Position numbers and translations under genes: made by a program. From Anaerolineaceae bacterium (GTDB lineage: Bacteria > Chloroflexota > Anaerolineae > Anaerolineales > Villigracilaceae), in contig BQMV01000022.1 in the NCBI GenBank assembly GCA_022181005.1, positions 1 through 13,265 of the forward strand: 13,265 bases of DNA. The letters are read 5' to 3'. How positions within the stretch are numbered: position 1 is the first letter of the stretch; every line of letters begins with the position of its first letter. Under the pieces are notes generated by a model that had not been told where the DNA came from, did no database searches, and saw nothing but the letters and a program-made list of their open reading frames with translations. Shown in pieces: positions 1 to 8,000 of this stretch.

Positions 1-1
1 G

Positions 2-397
2 CTTGTTCCCCCTCAAAATACGGGACCGACTCAAGCGCTTGGAGACTCATGCAACAACAGCGCCTTTGAGGCTGATATTACGATTGCAGATGGATCCATC
101 CTAAAGCCAGGAGAAGATTTCGTAAAGACTTGGAAGATTCGCAACACAGGCACCTGCACTTGGGACGAGGGCTTCGCTCTCGTATTCATTGGAGGCGATC
201 GAGCGATTGATCCATACGACTTCAAATTCCAGAAAGCAGACGACTTCGTCGCCGGCGGGCAAGCGATCAATATCTCAATTAAACTTACCGCGCCGCTCAC
301 CCCAGGCGATTATCAAGGTCATTGGCGCATGCGCAACGATAAAGGCTACTATTTCGGAACGATAGTTTCCGTCTACTTCACGGTGAAAAAGAAATAA
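2..397 (+). CDS. NBR1-Ig-like domain protein, C-terminal part (5' truncated by window edge)
   Basis: The frame is open from the window edge to TAA at 395-397 and has no start inside the window, so only the last 131 residues are visible. They form one NBR1-type Ig-like domain: a Cys near the domain start (GDSCNN), a run like LKPGEDF followed by KTWKIRN, then TGTCTW, and near the end YQGHWRMRN followed by a short beta-rich tail ending VKKK. The same pattern with the same Cys pair and Trp residues recurs in the gene that starts 16 bases downstream, so the two are tandem paralogues and probably one transcript. Domains of this type are common in predicted cell-surface proteins of Anaerolineae; the ligand is unknown. 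The visible part cannot show whether it has a lipoprotein signal like its neighbour. Confidence 0.85.
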   Translation, partial: LVPPQNTGPTQALGDSCNNSAFEADITIADGSILKPGEDFVKTWKIRNTGTCTWDEGFALVFIGGDRAIDPYDFKFQKADDFVAGGQAINISIKLTAPLTPGDYQGHWRMRNDKGYYFGTIVSVYFTVKKK

Positions 398-413
398 CTA
401 AGAGAGACAAACA

Positions 414-1031
414 ATGAAATGGTATATTACCCTCACATTCCTTCTAGTCGCCGCTCTTCTTGCCGCCTGTGGCGCGCAGCCTACGCCCTCAGAACCAACG
501 CCTGATATCGCCGCTGTGCGGACCTCCGCCGCCAGCACGGTCGTCGCGCAATTTACGCTCACAGCGGCGGTTTTCACGCCGACGCCTCCTATTGCGCCTA
601 CTCAATCCGTTATCGAAACCGAAGCGCCGGCGGAGACCGAAGAAAGCGCCGCCCAACCCGCTGAAACATCCGAAACCGATGCGGCGTTATGCGATCTACT
701 CGGTTACGACGCGGAAACGATAGACATCAGCGTGCCGGATAATACTATCATGATGCCCGGTCAAGAATTCATCAAAACTTGGAAGGTCAAGAACGTAGGC
801 ACATGCGCTTGGGGCGCGGGGTACGCTCTCGCATTCGCCGGAACCGGCGTAAAAATGGACGGACAATTCATCTCATTTACCGAAGTAGTTCAGCCGGGAC
901 AAGAGGTGGAAGTTTCGGTGCAATTTAAAGCGCCCTCGCAAGCCGGCAATTACGTCAGCACATGGATCATGCAGAATCCGCGCGGCTTTACCTTCCCCGA
1001 AGCCATCTATGTGAAAATTACCGTACAATAG
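414..1031 (+). CDS. Lipoprotein with C-terminal NBR1-Ig-like domain
   Basis: This 205-residue protein has an N-terminal hydrophobic signal ending in a lipobox (LLAAC, Cys19 as the lipidated residue), so it should be anchored on the outer face of the membrane. Residues about 20-90 are a Pro/Thr/Ala/Glu-rich low-complexity linker. Residues about 93-205 form an NBR1-type Ig-like domain: Cys93, MMPGQEF, KTWKVKN (Trp123), TCAW (Cys131, Trp133) and STWIMQN (Trp174). Cys93 and Cys131 are placed to form a disulfide, as in the upstream paralogue. The ATG is preceded by a purine-rich AGAGAG and lies 16 bases after the upstream stop, so the two genes are likely co-transcribed. No enzymatic motif is visible; a binding or wall-associated role is only inferred. 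Confidence 0.88.
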   Translation: MKWYITLTFLLVAALLAACGAQPTPSEPTPDIAAVRTSAASTVVAQFTLTAAVFTPTPPIAPTQSVIETEAPAETEESAAQPAETSETDAALCDLLGYDAETIDISVPDNTIMMPGQEFIKTWKVKNVGTCAWGAGYALAFAGTGVKMDGQFISFTEVVQPGQEVEVSVQFKAPSQAGNYVSTWIMQNPRGFTFPEAIYVKITVQ

Positions 1032-1092
1032 CGCGCGCCAGCGATTTCTGATCTCGTCGCGCTCATATCGTTGACTATGACCTCGTCACCCA

Positions 1093-1120
1093 GCAGGGCA
1101 AGCTTAATAACTTGCCCTGC
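1093..1120. terminator. Hairpin between convergent genes, probable bidirectional terminator
   Basis: A perfect 10-bp stem (GCAGGGCAAG and CTTGCCCTGC) with an 8-base AT-rich loop lies between the stop of the plus-strand lipoprotein gene and the stop of the minus-strand TDT gene, 11 bases past the latter. The plus-strand side is followed by TTCATTAATT and the minus-strand side by no U run, so it is not a textbook intrinsic terminator. Its position between convergent genes supports a termination or 3'-end-protection role. Confidence 0.6.
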
Positions 1121-1131
1121 TTCATTAATTA

Positions 1132-2196
1132 CTACGCGCCGTCCGCCGCTTTGCTCCTTAATGAAGAGAGCGCTTGCCGAAGCAACCCATATGCCGTGAG
1201 AAGCCATGCCAGCAACGCCAAGTAAATAAAATATTGCGGAATGACTAGAAGGAAATCCACTTCGATCGCTTTTGCTAATCGGAAAGAACTGGCGGTATAC
1301 ATGCCCAATGGAAAAACCATACCCCAATACATTGGACTATACTCCAAGGGGAACTGCTTATGGACGTGCCGCCAGAAGCCGAGGATCAAGAGGAGCGGAA
1401 TCCACCAAGTGGCGGTCGCCCAAAAAAACAAGGTGAAGCCTTTAAGATAGGGCGTTAAATCAGCCAGCAAACTCCACTGATCGCCGCTTAGGATGAGCGT
1501 AGAACCGGCAAGGGTGGCGATCGCGACCGCTCCCATATTAATCCAATAGGGCGGAGTCAACGTTTCCGGCTTTAGAGAAAAGAATGTAAAGCGGTAGAAA
1601 ATCAGGGTGATAATATTCAGATAAAGCATACACCCCAATAGATAAAACACAAGCGCGACGAACAAGATGAACTGTTGATATTCTGGAATCTGCGGCGCGA
1701 TGAGCGATCCCAATACAGAAATAGATTGAGTCGCCACCGCCGCGATGAGCCAGGCTCCGTTAATGCCCTGTTCGATGGTCGGCTTGTCGGGTCGTACGAT
1801 CACAGCGGTAAAGAAAGCGTACATGATGAAGAGCCATAACAGGCAGCCCAATATCCAAAGCGCAATTCCTGCCGTAAAGTTGTGAAACAGGGCGACAAAG
1901 CCCGAGCCAAGCACGCAAGTGCCTGCCACCAACGTGAAGTACCCGGCGCCCGTTGCATGCGCGATCAGATCGCTCAACATCCGTTTGGGGAAGTAAAGTA
2001 GACGCGCCAGAGTTAAGATCCACAGGATGATATAAACGACAACGTTGATATAGAAAAGCCCGAAAGCGATCCGCGTCATCTGCAGGAAGTTGGCGGCAAT
2101 GGATATAATGCCCGTCGCCATGACCATCGCAAAATAATTGGGGGCGAGTTTTTCAACGCCTTCCAGAATCGCATGGCGAACTGAAGTTATCGGCAT
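1132..2196 (-). CDS. TDT / TehA-SLAC1 family membrane transporter (possible nitrate/nitrite channel)
   Basis: The 354-residue protein is almost entirely hydrophobic, with about ten predicted membrane segments. It opens with the family-typical LAPNYFAMVMATGI, followed by helices separated by short polar loops (for example VRPDKPT, FYRFTFFSLKP). This places it in the tellurite-resistance/dicarboxylate transporter (TDT) family, which includes TehA, Mae1 and the plant anion channel SLAC1. It is the last gene of nar operon A, 25 bases after narI. Since SLAC1-type channels conduct nitrate and no NarK is in the window, nitrate or nitrite movement is a reasonable inference but not shown. The frame extends to an ATG at 2275-2277 that overlaps narI by 56 bases and has no ribosome site; the ATG at 2194-2196 has an upstream GGAGA and begins where family similarity begins. 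Confidence 0.85.
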   Translation of the reverse strand: MPITSVRHAILEGVEKLAPNYFAMVMATGIISIAANFLQMTRIAFGLFYINVVVYIILWILTLARLLYFPKRMLSDLIAHATGAGYFTLVAGTCVLGSGFVALFHNFTAGIALWILGCLLWLFIMYAFFTAVIVRPDKPTIEQGINGAWLIAAVATQSISVLGSLIAPQIPEYQQFILFVALVFYLLGCMLYLNIITLIFYRFTFFSLKPETLTPPYWINMGAVAIATLAGSTLILSGDQWSLLADLTPYLKGFTLFFWATATWWIPLLLILGFWRHVHKQFPLEYSPMYWGMVFPLGMYTASSFRLAKAIEVDFLLVIPQYFIYLALLAWLLTAYGLLRQALSSLRSKAADGA

Positions 2197-2206
2197 GATC
2201 GCTTCA

Positions 2207-2211
2207 TCTCC
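2207..2211 (-). promoter_or_regulatory. Ribosome binding site deciding the TDT transporter start
   Basis: GGAGA on the minus strand lies about 10-11 bases before the ATG at 2194-2196. The alternative in-frame ATG at 2275-2277 has no purine-rich site before it, so the shorter protein is preferred. Confidence 0.5.
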
Positions 2212-2221
2212 GACCGGGGGT

Positions 2222-2899
2222 TTATTGCGCGGCTTTCCTACGCGTCCAAATAACCAATTGAAAACGCCGCCACGCATACGAGGTCGGAAAGGTTACGATA
2301 TGCACCAAACGGCTGAACGGCATTAACGCAAACAATAAAAAGCCGGTCAAAAAATGGACTTTATGCGCCAGCGGCAACGCAGTGACATATTGCGGCGCAG
2401 GTTGGAAAGTCGCCAGCGAAGCCATCCACGGCGTGGCGGTATGCAAAAACCACGCGGCTCCCCAACGATACCCAAAAGCAAGGATTAGCCCAAAGAGCAC
2501 TTGCCCGAACAACAATGCCAACACAATCCAATCTACGGGCGAAGTAACCGTGCGAACTTTGGAAGAGGCGAGCCGTCGGTAGAGTAAAATGCCAACGCCT
2601 ACCAGCGCCATAATACCGAGAATTTTGCCTGCCACTTCCGCCAGATAGAGCATTTCGGGCGTGCTGTGCAGCGCCGCCATGATTTTGGGGACCGTAAAGC
2701 CTGCAAGGTGAATCACGGTCGTAGGCAAAATCCCATAATGCCAAAGCGTAGAACCCCAAAACTGCCAATCGTTCTCCAGCAGTTGCGAAGACAAACTAGT
2801 GAACGAATATTGATTCGTCAGATAGCGGTAGATCGTTCCGACGATCCCAATGGCGAGCGCCACATATGGGAAAACGACAAAAAGCAAGATATTAAGCAT
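2222..2899 (-). CDS. narI: Respiratory nitrate reductase gamma subunit (NarI), operon A
   Basis: NarI is the diheme cytochrome b that oxidises quinol in the membrane and passes electrons to NarH. This copy is 225 residues, the normal family length, with about five membrane helices. The four heme-ligand histidines are in the expected places: His54 and His64 (WHYGI...VIHLAGF) and His182 and His200 (HKVHFLTG...SRLVH). The 18-residue spacing of the last pair matches that of E. coli NarI His187/His205. The start ATG overlaps the end of narJ by 8 bases, which indicates translational coupling, and is preceded by an AAAAGGA-type ribosome site. The next gene downstream is the TDT transporter. It is collinear without visible gaps with the operon B NarI, including the histidine positions. 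Confidence 0.96.
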   Translation of the reverse strand: MLNILLFVVFPYVALAIGIVGTIYRYLTNQYSFTSLSSQLLENDWQFWGSTLWHYGILPTTVIHLAGFTVPKIMAALHSTPEMLYLAEVAGKILGIMALVGVGILLYRRLASSKVRTVTSPVDWIVLALLFGQVLFGLILAFGYRWGAAWFLHTATPWMASLATFQPAPQYVTALPLAHKVHFLTGFLLFALMPFSRLVHIVTFPTSYAWRRFQLVIWTRRKAAQ

Positions 2900-3434
2900 G
2901 ACTCAAATCCTTTTCAGAAACGCGCTCGAGAAATAATTTCAACGCGGAAAGAAGATCGCAGTAGGGATTCTCCGATTCCGCACCAAAGACCGCGAGCATC
3001 TTTTCCAGCGCAGGAATTACGCCGGAGCCAATCAACGCCCGACCGAACTCGCCGTTGCGATTCTCTTCGCTTTGTCCCAAAAAGCGCAAGATGGCTGGAA
3101 GATGGTCGGGCAGTTCCAACCCAGCCGAAAAATTAACCGCGCGATACGTTTCATTCAGTTGCGCCATAAACGCGCCGCGTTTATAACTTTCGCTGTACAG
3201 GTGATAACCGATATAGGGATAACAAACCGGTTGCATATCGAACGTAACGGTGTACAACTCCTGGATCCGCTGAATAGAGCGAGAAGCCGAGAAGCCGATA
3301 AATTTCCTCACTGTCGCTGCGATCTCTGGGTCTATGCGACTCAACGCTTCTTCCGTTTTTTGTAAAGCAGGCGCAACGGGATATTCCAGCAAATCGGCGA
3401 ACACAAAATAGGCAAGGGCTGCATCTTCGCGCAT
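2892..3434 (-). CDS. narJ: Nitrate reductase assembly chaperone NarJ (delta subunit), operon A
   Basis: NarJ is a cytoplasmic TorD-type helical chaperone that holds NarG-NarH until the molybdenum cofactor is inserted and the complex attaches to NarI; it is not part of the final enzyme. The protein is 180 residues and shows the family pattern: an N-terminal FADLLEYP, a central YPYIGYHLYSESYKRGAFM, and LPDHLPAILRFL. The last two are repeated nearly unchanged in the operon B NarJ. The ATG lies only 2 bases after the narH stop and has GAGGAT upstream; the end overlaps narI by 8 bases. It is shorter than the operon B copy mainly because it lacks that protein's acidic C-terminal linker. Confidence 0.94.
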   Translation of the reverse strand: MREDAALAYFVFADLLEYPVAPALQKTEEALSRIDPEIAATVRKFIGFSASRSIQRIQELYTVTFDMQPVCYPYIGYHLYSESYKRGAFMAQLNETYRAVNFSAGLELPDHLPAILRFLGQSEENRNGEFGRALIGSGVIPALEKMLAVFGAESENPYCDLLSALKLFLERVSEKDLSHA

Positions 3435-3436
3435 AA

Positions 3437-4939
3437 TTACAATCCTCGATGCGCGCCCTGACTCTTACCGAAGCCAGATTCCGCTTTACGCTGTTGCGGG
3501 TCGTAGATTTCCTCGATATCGCCTTCGCGGCTGTACGGCGGAATGACAAAACGTTCTTGATAGGTCGGGAGCGATGTGAGCCGATAAATAGCTTCGGCTT
3601 CCTCAGCGGTCATGTTCGCCTGAGCAAGCGCGTCAGCGGCTTCTTCGGCGGTCACATCGCCGACAGTTTCAGCGCGTTTGTAAATACGCACGCCGATCAT
3701 CTTACGATAGGATTTCAGCACAACTTCGTCGTTGCCGGCGGAGAGCATCCGCGACATATAACGCACCGGCACGCGGGCTTTTTCCAGCGAGCTGAACAAT
3801 TCCGCTTCCACGCGTTGCGCGCCGTTTTCTTGAGTCGAGTTGAGGACGGGCAGCAACGGCGGAACATAGAACAACATCGGCAGCGTGCGATATTCGGGAT
3901 GCAACGGCAGCGCCAATTCCCATTCTTTGACGTATTGATAGACGGGCGACCTTTGCGCCGCTGCGATTACGCCGTCGGGGATGCCGCTCTCTTTCGCCGC
4001 CGCAATTACGCTCGGATCGTTCGGATCGAGGATCATTTCGCGTTGACGTTGAACGAGCTGTTCATCCGGCACGCGAACCGCGTCGGGGATTTGATCGGCA
4101 TCGTAGAGCAACACGCCTAGATAGCGGATGCGCCCTACGCAGGAATGGAAGCAGGCGGGGGCTTGTCCGGTTTCGAGGCGCGGGTAGCACAAAATGCACT
4201 TTTCCGATTTACCCGTCGCCCAGTTGTAATAAGTTTTCTTATACGGACAAGCCGAAACGCACATACGCCAGCCGCGACATTTATCTTGATTGATCAACAC
4301 AACGCCGTCTTCCGCTCGTTTGTAGATCGCGCCTGAAGGGCACGCCGCCACACAGCCCGCGTTGAGGCAATGATTACAAATGCGCGGCATGTAAAAATAG
4401 AAGAGTTGCTCGATGGAAAAGAGGCGGCGCTTGTCGTCGTCGCTCATGCTTTCGAGCAACGGGTCGTTGACCGCGTAAATATTGGAGCCGCTGAGGTCGT
4501 CGTCCCAATTGGGGCCGGATTTAATATCAATCGGTTTGCCGTCCACGCGCGAGACGGGGCGCGCGGTTGGCTGGTCGTCGCCGAGCGGAGAGTTGAACAG
4601 GTCGCCATATTTATACGTCCACGGCTCGTAGTAATCGTCCATGGTGGGCATGGCAGGGTTGGAAAACAAATTGGCGAAGGTTTGCAAGCGGTTTTGCAGT
4701 TTCAATTTCAACTGCGGATTCTTCGGCTTGTCTTCAAGTTCCCAGCCGCCATGGTACTTTTCCTGATCTTCCCACTGTGTCGGAAAACCGACGCCCGGCT
4801 TCGTTTCGACATTGTTCCACCACATATATTCCGCGCCTTCGCGGTCGGTCCAAATATTTTTGCAGGCGATGCTGCAGGTGTGACAGCCAATGCACTTATC
4901 GAGGTGAAATACCATTGAAACTTGCGATCTGATTTTCAT
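3437..4939 (-). CDS. narH: Respiratory nitrate reductase beta subunit (NarH), operon A
   Basis: NarH carries electrons from the NarI hemes to NarG through three [4Fe-4S] clusters and one [3Fe-4S] cluster on the inner face of the membrane. The 500-residue protein shows all four groups: Cys16/19/22/26 (CIGCHTC), Cys188/191/196/200 (CNHC...CVAAC), Cys221/227/231 with Trp224 in place of a fourth Cys (CRGWRMC), and Cys248/251/263/267 (CILC...CFHSC). The Trp is the signature of the NarH [3Fe-4S] site. After the first group all positions are offset by +4 from E. coli NarH. There is no signal peptide. The ATG has AAAGGA upstream. It is separated from narG by 116 bases that hold a pair of palindromes, while narJ follows after 2 bases. 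Confidence 0.97.
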   Translation of the reverse strand: MKIRSQVSMVFHLDKCIGCHTCSIACKNIWTDREGAEYMWWNNVETKPGVGFPTQWEDQEKYHGGWELEDKPKNPQLKLKLQNRLQTFANLFSNPAMPTMDDYYEPWTYKYGDLFNSPLGDDQPTARPVSRVDGKPIDIKSGPNWDDDLSGSNIYAVNDPLLESMSDDDKRRLFSIEQLFYFYMPRICNHCLNAGCVAACPSGAIYKRAEDGVVLINQDKCRGWRMCVSACPYKKTYYNWATGKSEKCILCYPRLETGQAPACFHSCVGRIRYLGVLLYDADQIPDAVRVPDEQLVQRQREMILDPNDPSVIAAAKESGIPDGVIAAAQRSPVYQYVKEWELALPLHPEYRTLPMLFYVPPLLPVLNSTQENGAQRVEAELFSSLEKARVPVRYMSRMLSAGNDEVVLKSYRKMIGVRIYKRAETVGDVTAEEAADALAQANMTAEEAEAIYRLTSLPTYQERFVIPPYSREGDIEEIYDPQQRKAESGFGKSQGAHRGL

Positions 4940-4961
4940 AATGTTATGTCCTTTGTGTAAA

Positions 4962-4976
4962 AAACCTGACAGGTTT
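4962..4976. repeat. 15-bp palindrome, copy 1 (narG-narH junction)
   Basis: The sequence AAACCTGACAGGTTT has two perfect 7-base arms around a single central A. A second copy with central T lies at 5043-5057, so the pair brackets most of the narG-narH gap. It sits 22 bases upstream of the narH start on the coding strand. Interspersed palindromes of this sort are likely to be present elsewhere in the genome, which I cannot check. Confidence 0.8.
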
Positions 4977-5042
4977 CCGCGACGATTTTACAAACCGTGT
5001 AGCTTGCCATTGCAATCTGTTCGACAGGGTGATTGCTTTCTA

Positions 5043-5057
5043 AAACCTGTCAGGTTT
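5043..5057. repeat. 15-bp palindrome, copy 2 (overlaps narG stop codon)
   Basis: AAACCTGTCAGGTTT is the exact reverse complement of the copy at 4962-4976. It overlaps two bases of the narG stop codon at 5056-5058. The 66 bases between the two copies show no coding potential. Confidence 0.8.
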
Positions 5058-8000
5058 AGAATTCTGGCTCGCCGGGCAATTTACGCACCAGAATGAACGT
5101 ATCGCGGTTGACGCCTGTCGGACCCCAATAATTAAATCCGTAGGTGAATTGTCCATAGCCGCCAGCCATTAACATGGATTTGAGGCGAATGCGCGTAGGG
5201 CTGTTGTGTCCGCCAGCGCGTTTATTGCCGCGCATCGGCGATTTGGGCACACTGATCGTTCGTTCAGGCGCATGATAGACGATGCAGATCCCGGACGGTA
5301 TGCGCGCGCTCACAATGGCGCGTGTGACGGTCGTGCCGTGATCGTTGTACGCCTCCACCCAGTCGTTATCTACAATGCCGATTTCCTTCGCATCCTGCTC
5401 GCTGATCCACAACGGTTCAAGCCCGCGAGAGAGAGTCAGCATACGATCGTTGTCGAAATAATTTGAGTGGATATGCCACTTGGCATGCGGCGTGAGGTAA
5501 TTCAATTGAATCGTTTTGCCTTCGCGACGGCTTTGATCTAAATCGCCGAACACGATGTGGTCTGGGCGCGGCTTGTATGTGGGCAAATGCTCGCCGTGCG
5601 CCAGATAGCCTTCATGGTCGAGATAGAAATGCTGGCGTCCCGTCAACGTGCGCCACGGGACAAGCCGTTCGACGTTAAGAGTGTAGGCGGAATATGGGCG
5701 CCCATCCGTCACAATGCCCGACCAAATTGGACTGTTTAGCAAGCGACGCGGTTGACGTACAATTTCGGTAAACGTCAGGCGCGAAGCGCGAGTGGGTTCA
5801 GCCAAATCAGTCAGCTTCAGCCCCATGCGTTCCTCTTCCGCCTCAAAAGCGCGATACGCCGCTTCGCCGTTCGTCTCTGGCGCGAGGTGTAAAATAACAT
5901 TGGCGGCGTCGCGGGCTAACGCCAAAGAAGGATACGTTTGCCCGTTCCACGAGGTCGTCGGACGGCTATCCACCAACTGTTGATAGAAATCGTCAATCTT
6001 CCAGTGAATGCCGTGAATGGCAAGCCCTTCTTTTTGCGCCTTCGGTCCGTATGAAACGAAACGTTTGCCCAAATTAACGTAATCGCGTTCGACCATGACG
6101 AAGTTCGGCATGGTTACGCCGGGGATAGGCTCGCATTCGCCGCGTCCCCAATCGCGGATGTTGGGTTGCGCCATCTCAGCGGGCGTATCATGCAAGAGCG
6201 GCATAGCGACCAGATCGCGCACCGGTTCGGGCAAGTGCGCTTCCGCCAATTCGCCGACTTTCTCCGCCAAAATTTTAAAGATATCCCAATCCGATTTCGA
6301 CTCCCACGAAGGCGGCACAGCCATCGTCAGCGGATGAATATATGAATGCATATCGGTCGTATTCAGATCGTCTTTTTCGTACCAGCTTGCGGCGGGCAGC
6401 ACAATATCCGAATACAACGCCGAAGTATCCATGCGGAAGTTAATATCCACCACTAGATCCAATTTGCCTTCTGGCGCTTTATCGCGATACACCGCCTCAT
6501 GAAAGTGACTCTTATCCACCTCTTCAGCGATCACCTGATGATGCGTGCCGAGATAATGTTTGAAGAAATATTCCTGCCCTTTCGCGCTGGCATTGAGCGC
6601 GTTGCCGCGCCAGATGAACCACAAGCGGGGCCAGTTTTCAGGAGCGTCGGGGTCTTGTACCGCAAACTTTAGTTCGCCCGACTTCAAGCGTTCGACGATC
6701 CACTGCTTGATCTCTGCGTCAGATTTCGCCCCAGCCGCTTCCGCTTTCTTGACGATCTCCAGCGAGCTGACGTTGAACTGCGGATACGACGGCAGCCATC
6801 CCATGCGCACTGCGCGGATCTGCGCGTCGAGCGTGTGCTCTTGCGCCATTTCGCGGTGATGTATTTCACCCTCGGGGCGCGGAACGGGCTGCGAGTCGGC
6901 AAAGGCGCGTTCGTAACGCCATTGATCGGTGTTGACGTAATGAAACGACGGCGAGTTCATTTGGCGCGGCGGCTTCTGCCAATCCAACGCAAAGGCGATC
7001 GAAGCCCACGGCGCCGTCGGCGCGAGTTTCTCCTGACCGACGTAATGATTCAATCCGCCGCCGTTGCGCCCCACGCAACCGGTAAGCATCAACGCGCCGA
7101 TGCATGCGCGATAAATTAAATTGTTGTGATACCAGTGATTGACTCCTGCGCCGATAATAATCGTGCATTTGCCTTCGGTCTTGAGGGCAGTCGTCGCCCA
7201 TTCGCGCGCAAACTGAATTACGGTTTGGCGGTCTATGCCTGTGTAGCGCTCTTGCCATGCGGGCGTGTACGATAAATTTTCATCGTCGTAGTCGGCGGGA
7301 TAGTCGCCTGCGAGCCCGCGCCCCACGCCGTATTGCGCCATCAACAGATCGTAAATCGTTGCGACGGGGATCTTTCCGTTCGTAGTTTCAATATAACGCA
7401 CAGGGATATTGCGCCGGAAGGTTTTGCCTTCGCCGAATTCCGCAAACGAGACGGATAATTCATCTTTGGAATCGCCAAAGAACGTGAGTTGTGAACGAAT
7501 CTCACTTCCATCCAGACCGTCTTTTGGCTCCAGATTCCATTGACCTTTTTTCGTCTGCCAGCGGAATCCAAGCGTGCCTTGCGGCATACGCGGAGCGGCG
7601 CTAAGTTCGTCCCATACTAAAAACTTCCATTCGCCGTTTTCTACGTCTTTGGTGCGTTCCACTTGCGCGGCGCGGATCATTCTACCGGGCACATATGTTC
7701 CGTCTACGCTGTTCAGTTCCACTAAAAAGGGCGCGTCGGAATATTGCCGCAAATAATCCAAAAAGAAGGGCGTTGGATTCTGATAATGGAATTCGTTCAT
7801 GATGACGTGATTGACCGCCATCCAAAACGCGCCGTCTTGTCCCGCATGGACGGGAACCCACCAATCGGCGTACTTAGCGACTTGGCTAAAATCGGGCGCA
7901 AAGACGACCAACTTCGTGCCATTATGCCGCGCCTCCGCCGCAAAATGCACGTCGGGCGTACGCGTCATACTCATGTTCGAGCCGACCGAGGCGATGAATT

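Noticed and set aside
1007..1327. Minus-strand open frame of 106 codons across the TDT gene end
   Set aside because: It overlaps the TDT frame and the terminator-like hairpin, and has no recognisable domain.
3449..4120. Long plus-strand frame opposite narH, with a similar one opposite operon B narH at 11701-12327
   Set aside because: Both mirror the conserved narH codons on the other strand, so their similarity to each other only reflects narH conservation.
4962..5057. CRISPR-like repeat pair
   Set aside because: There are only two copies, each itself palindromic and only 15 bases long, with no further units or cas genes.
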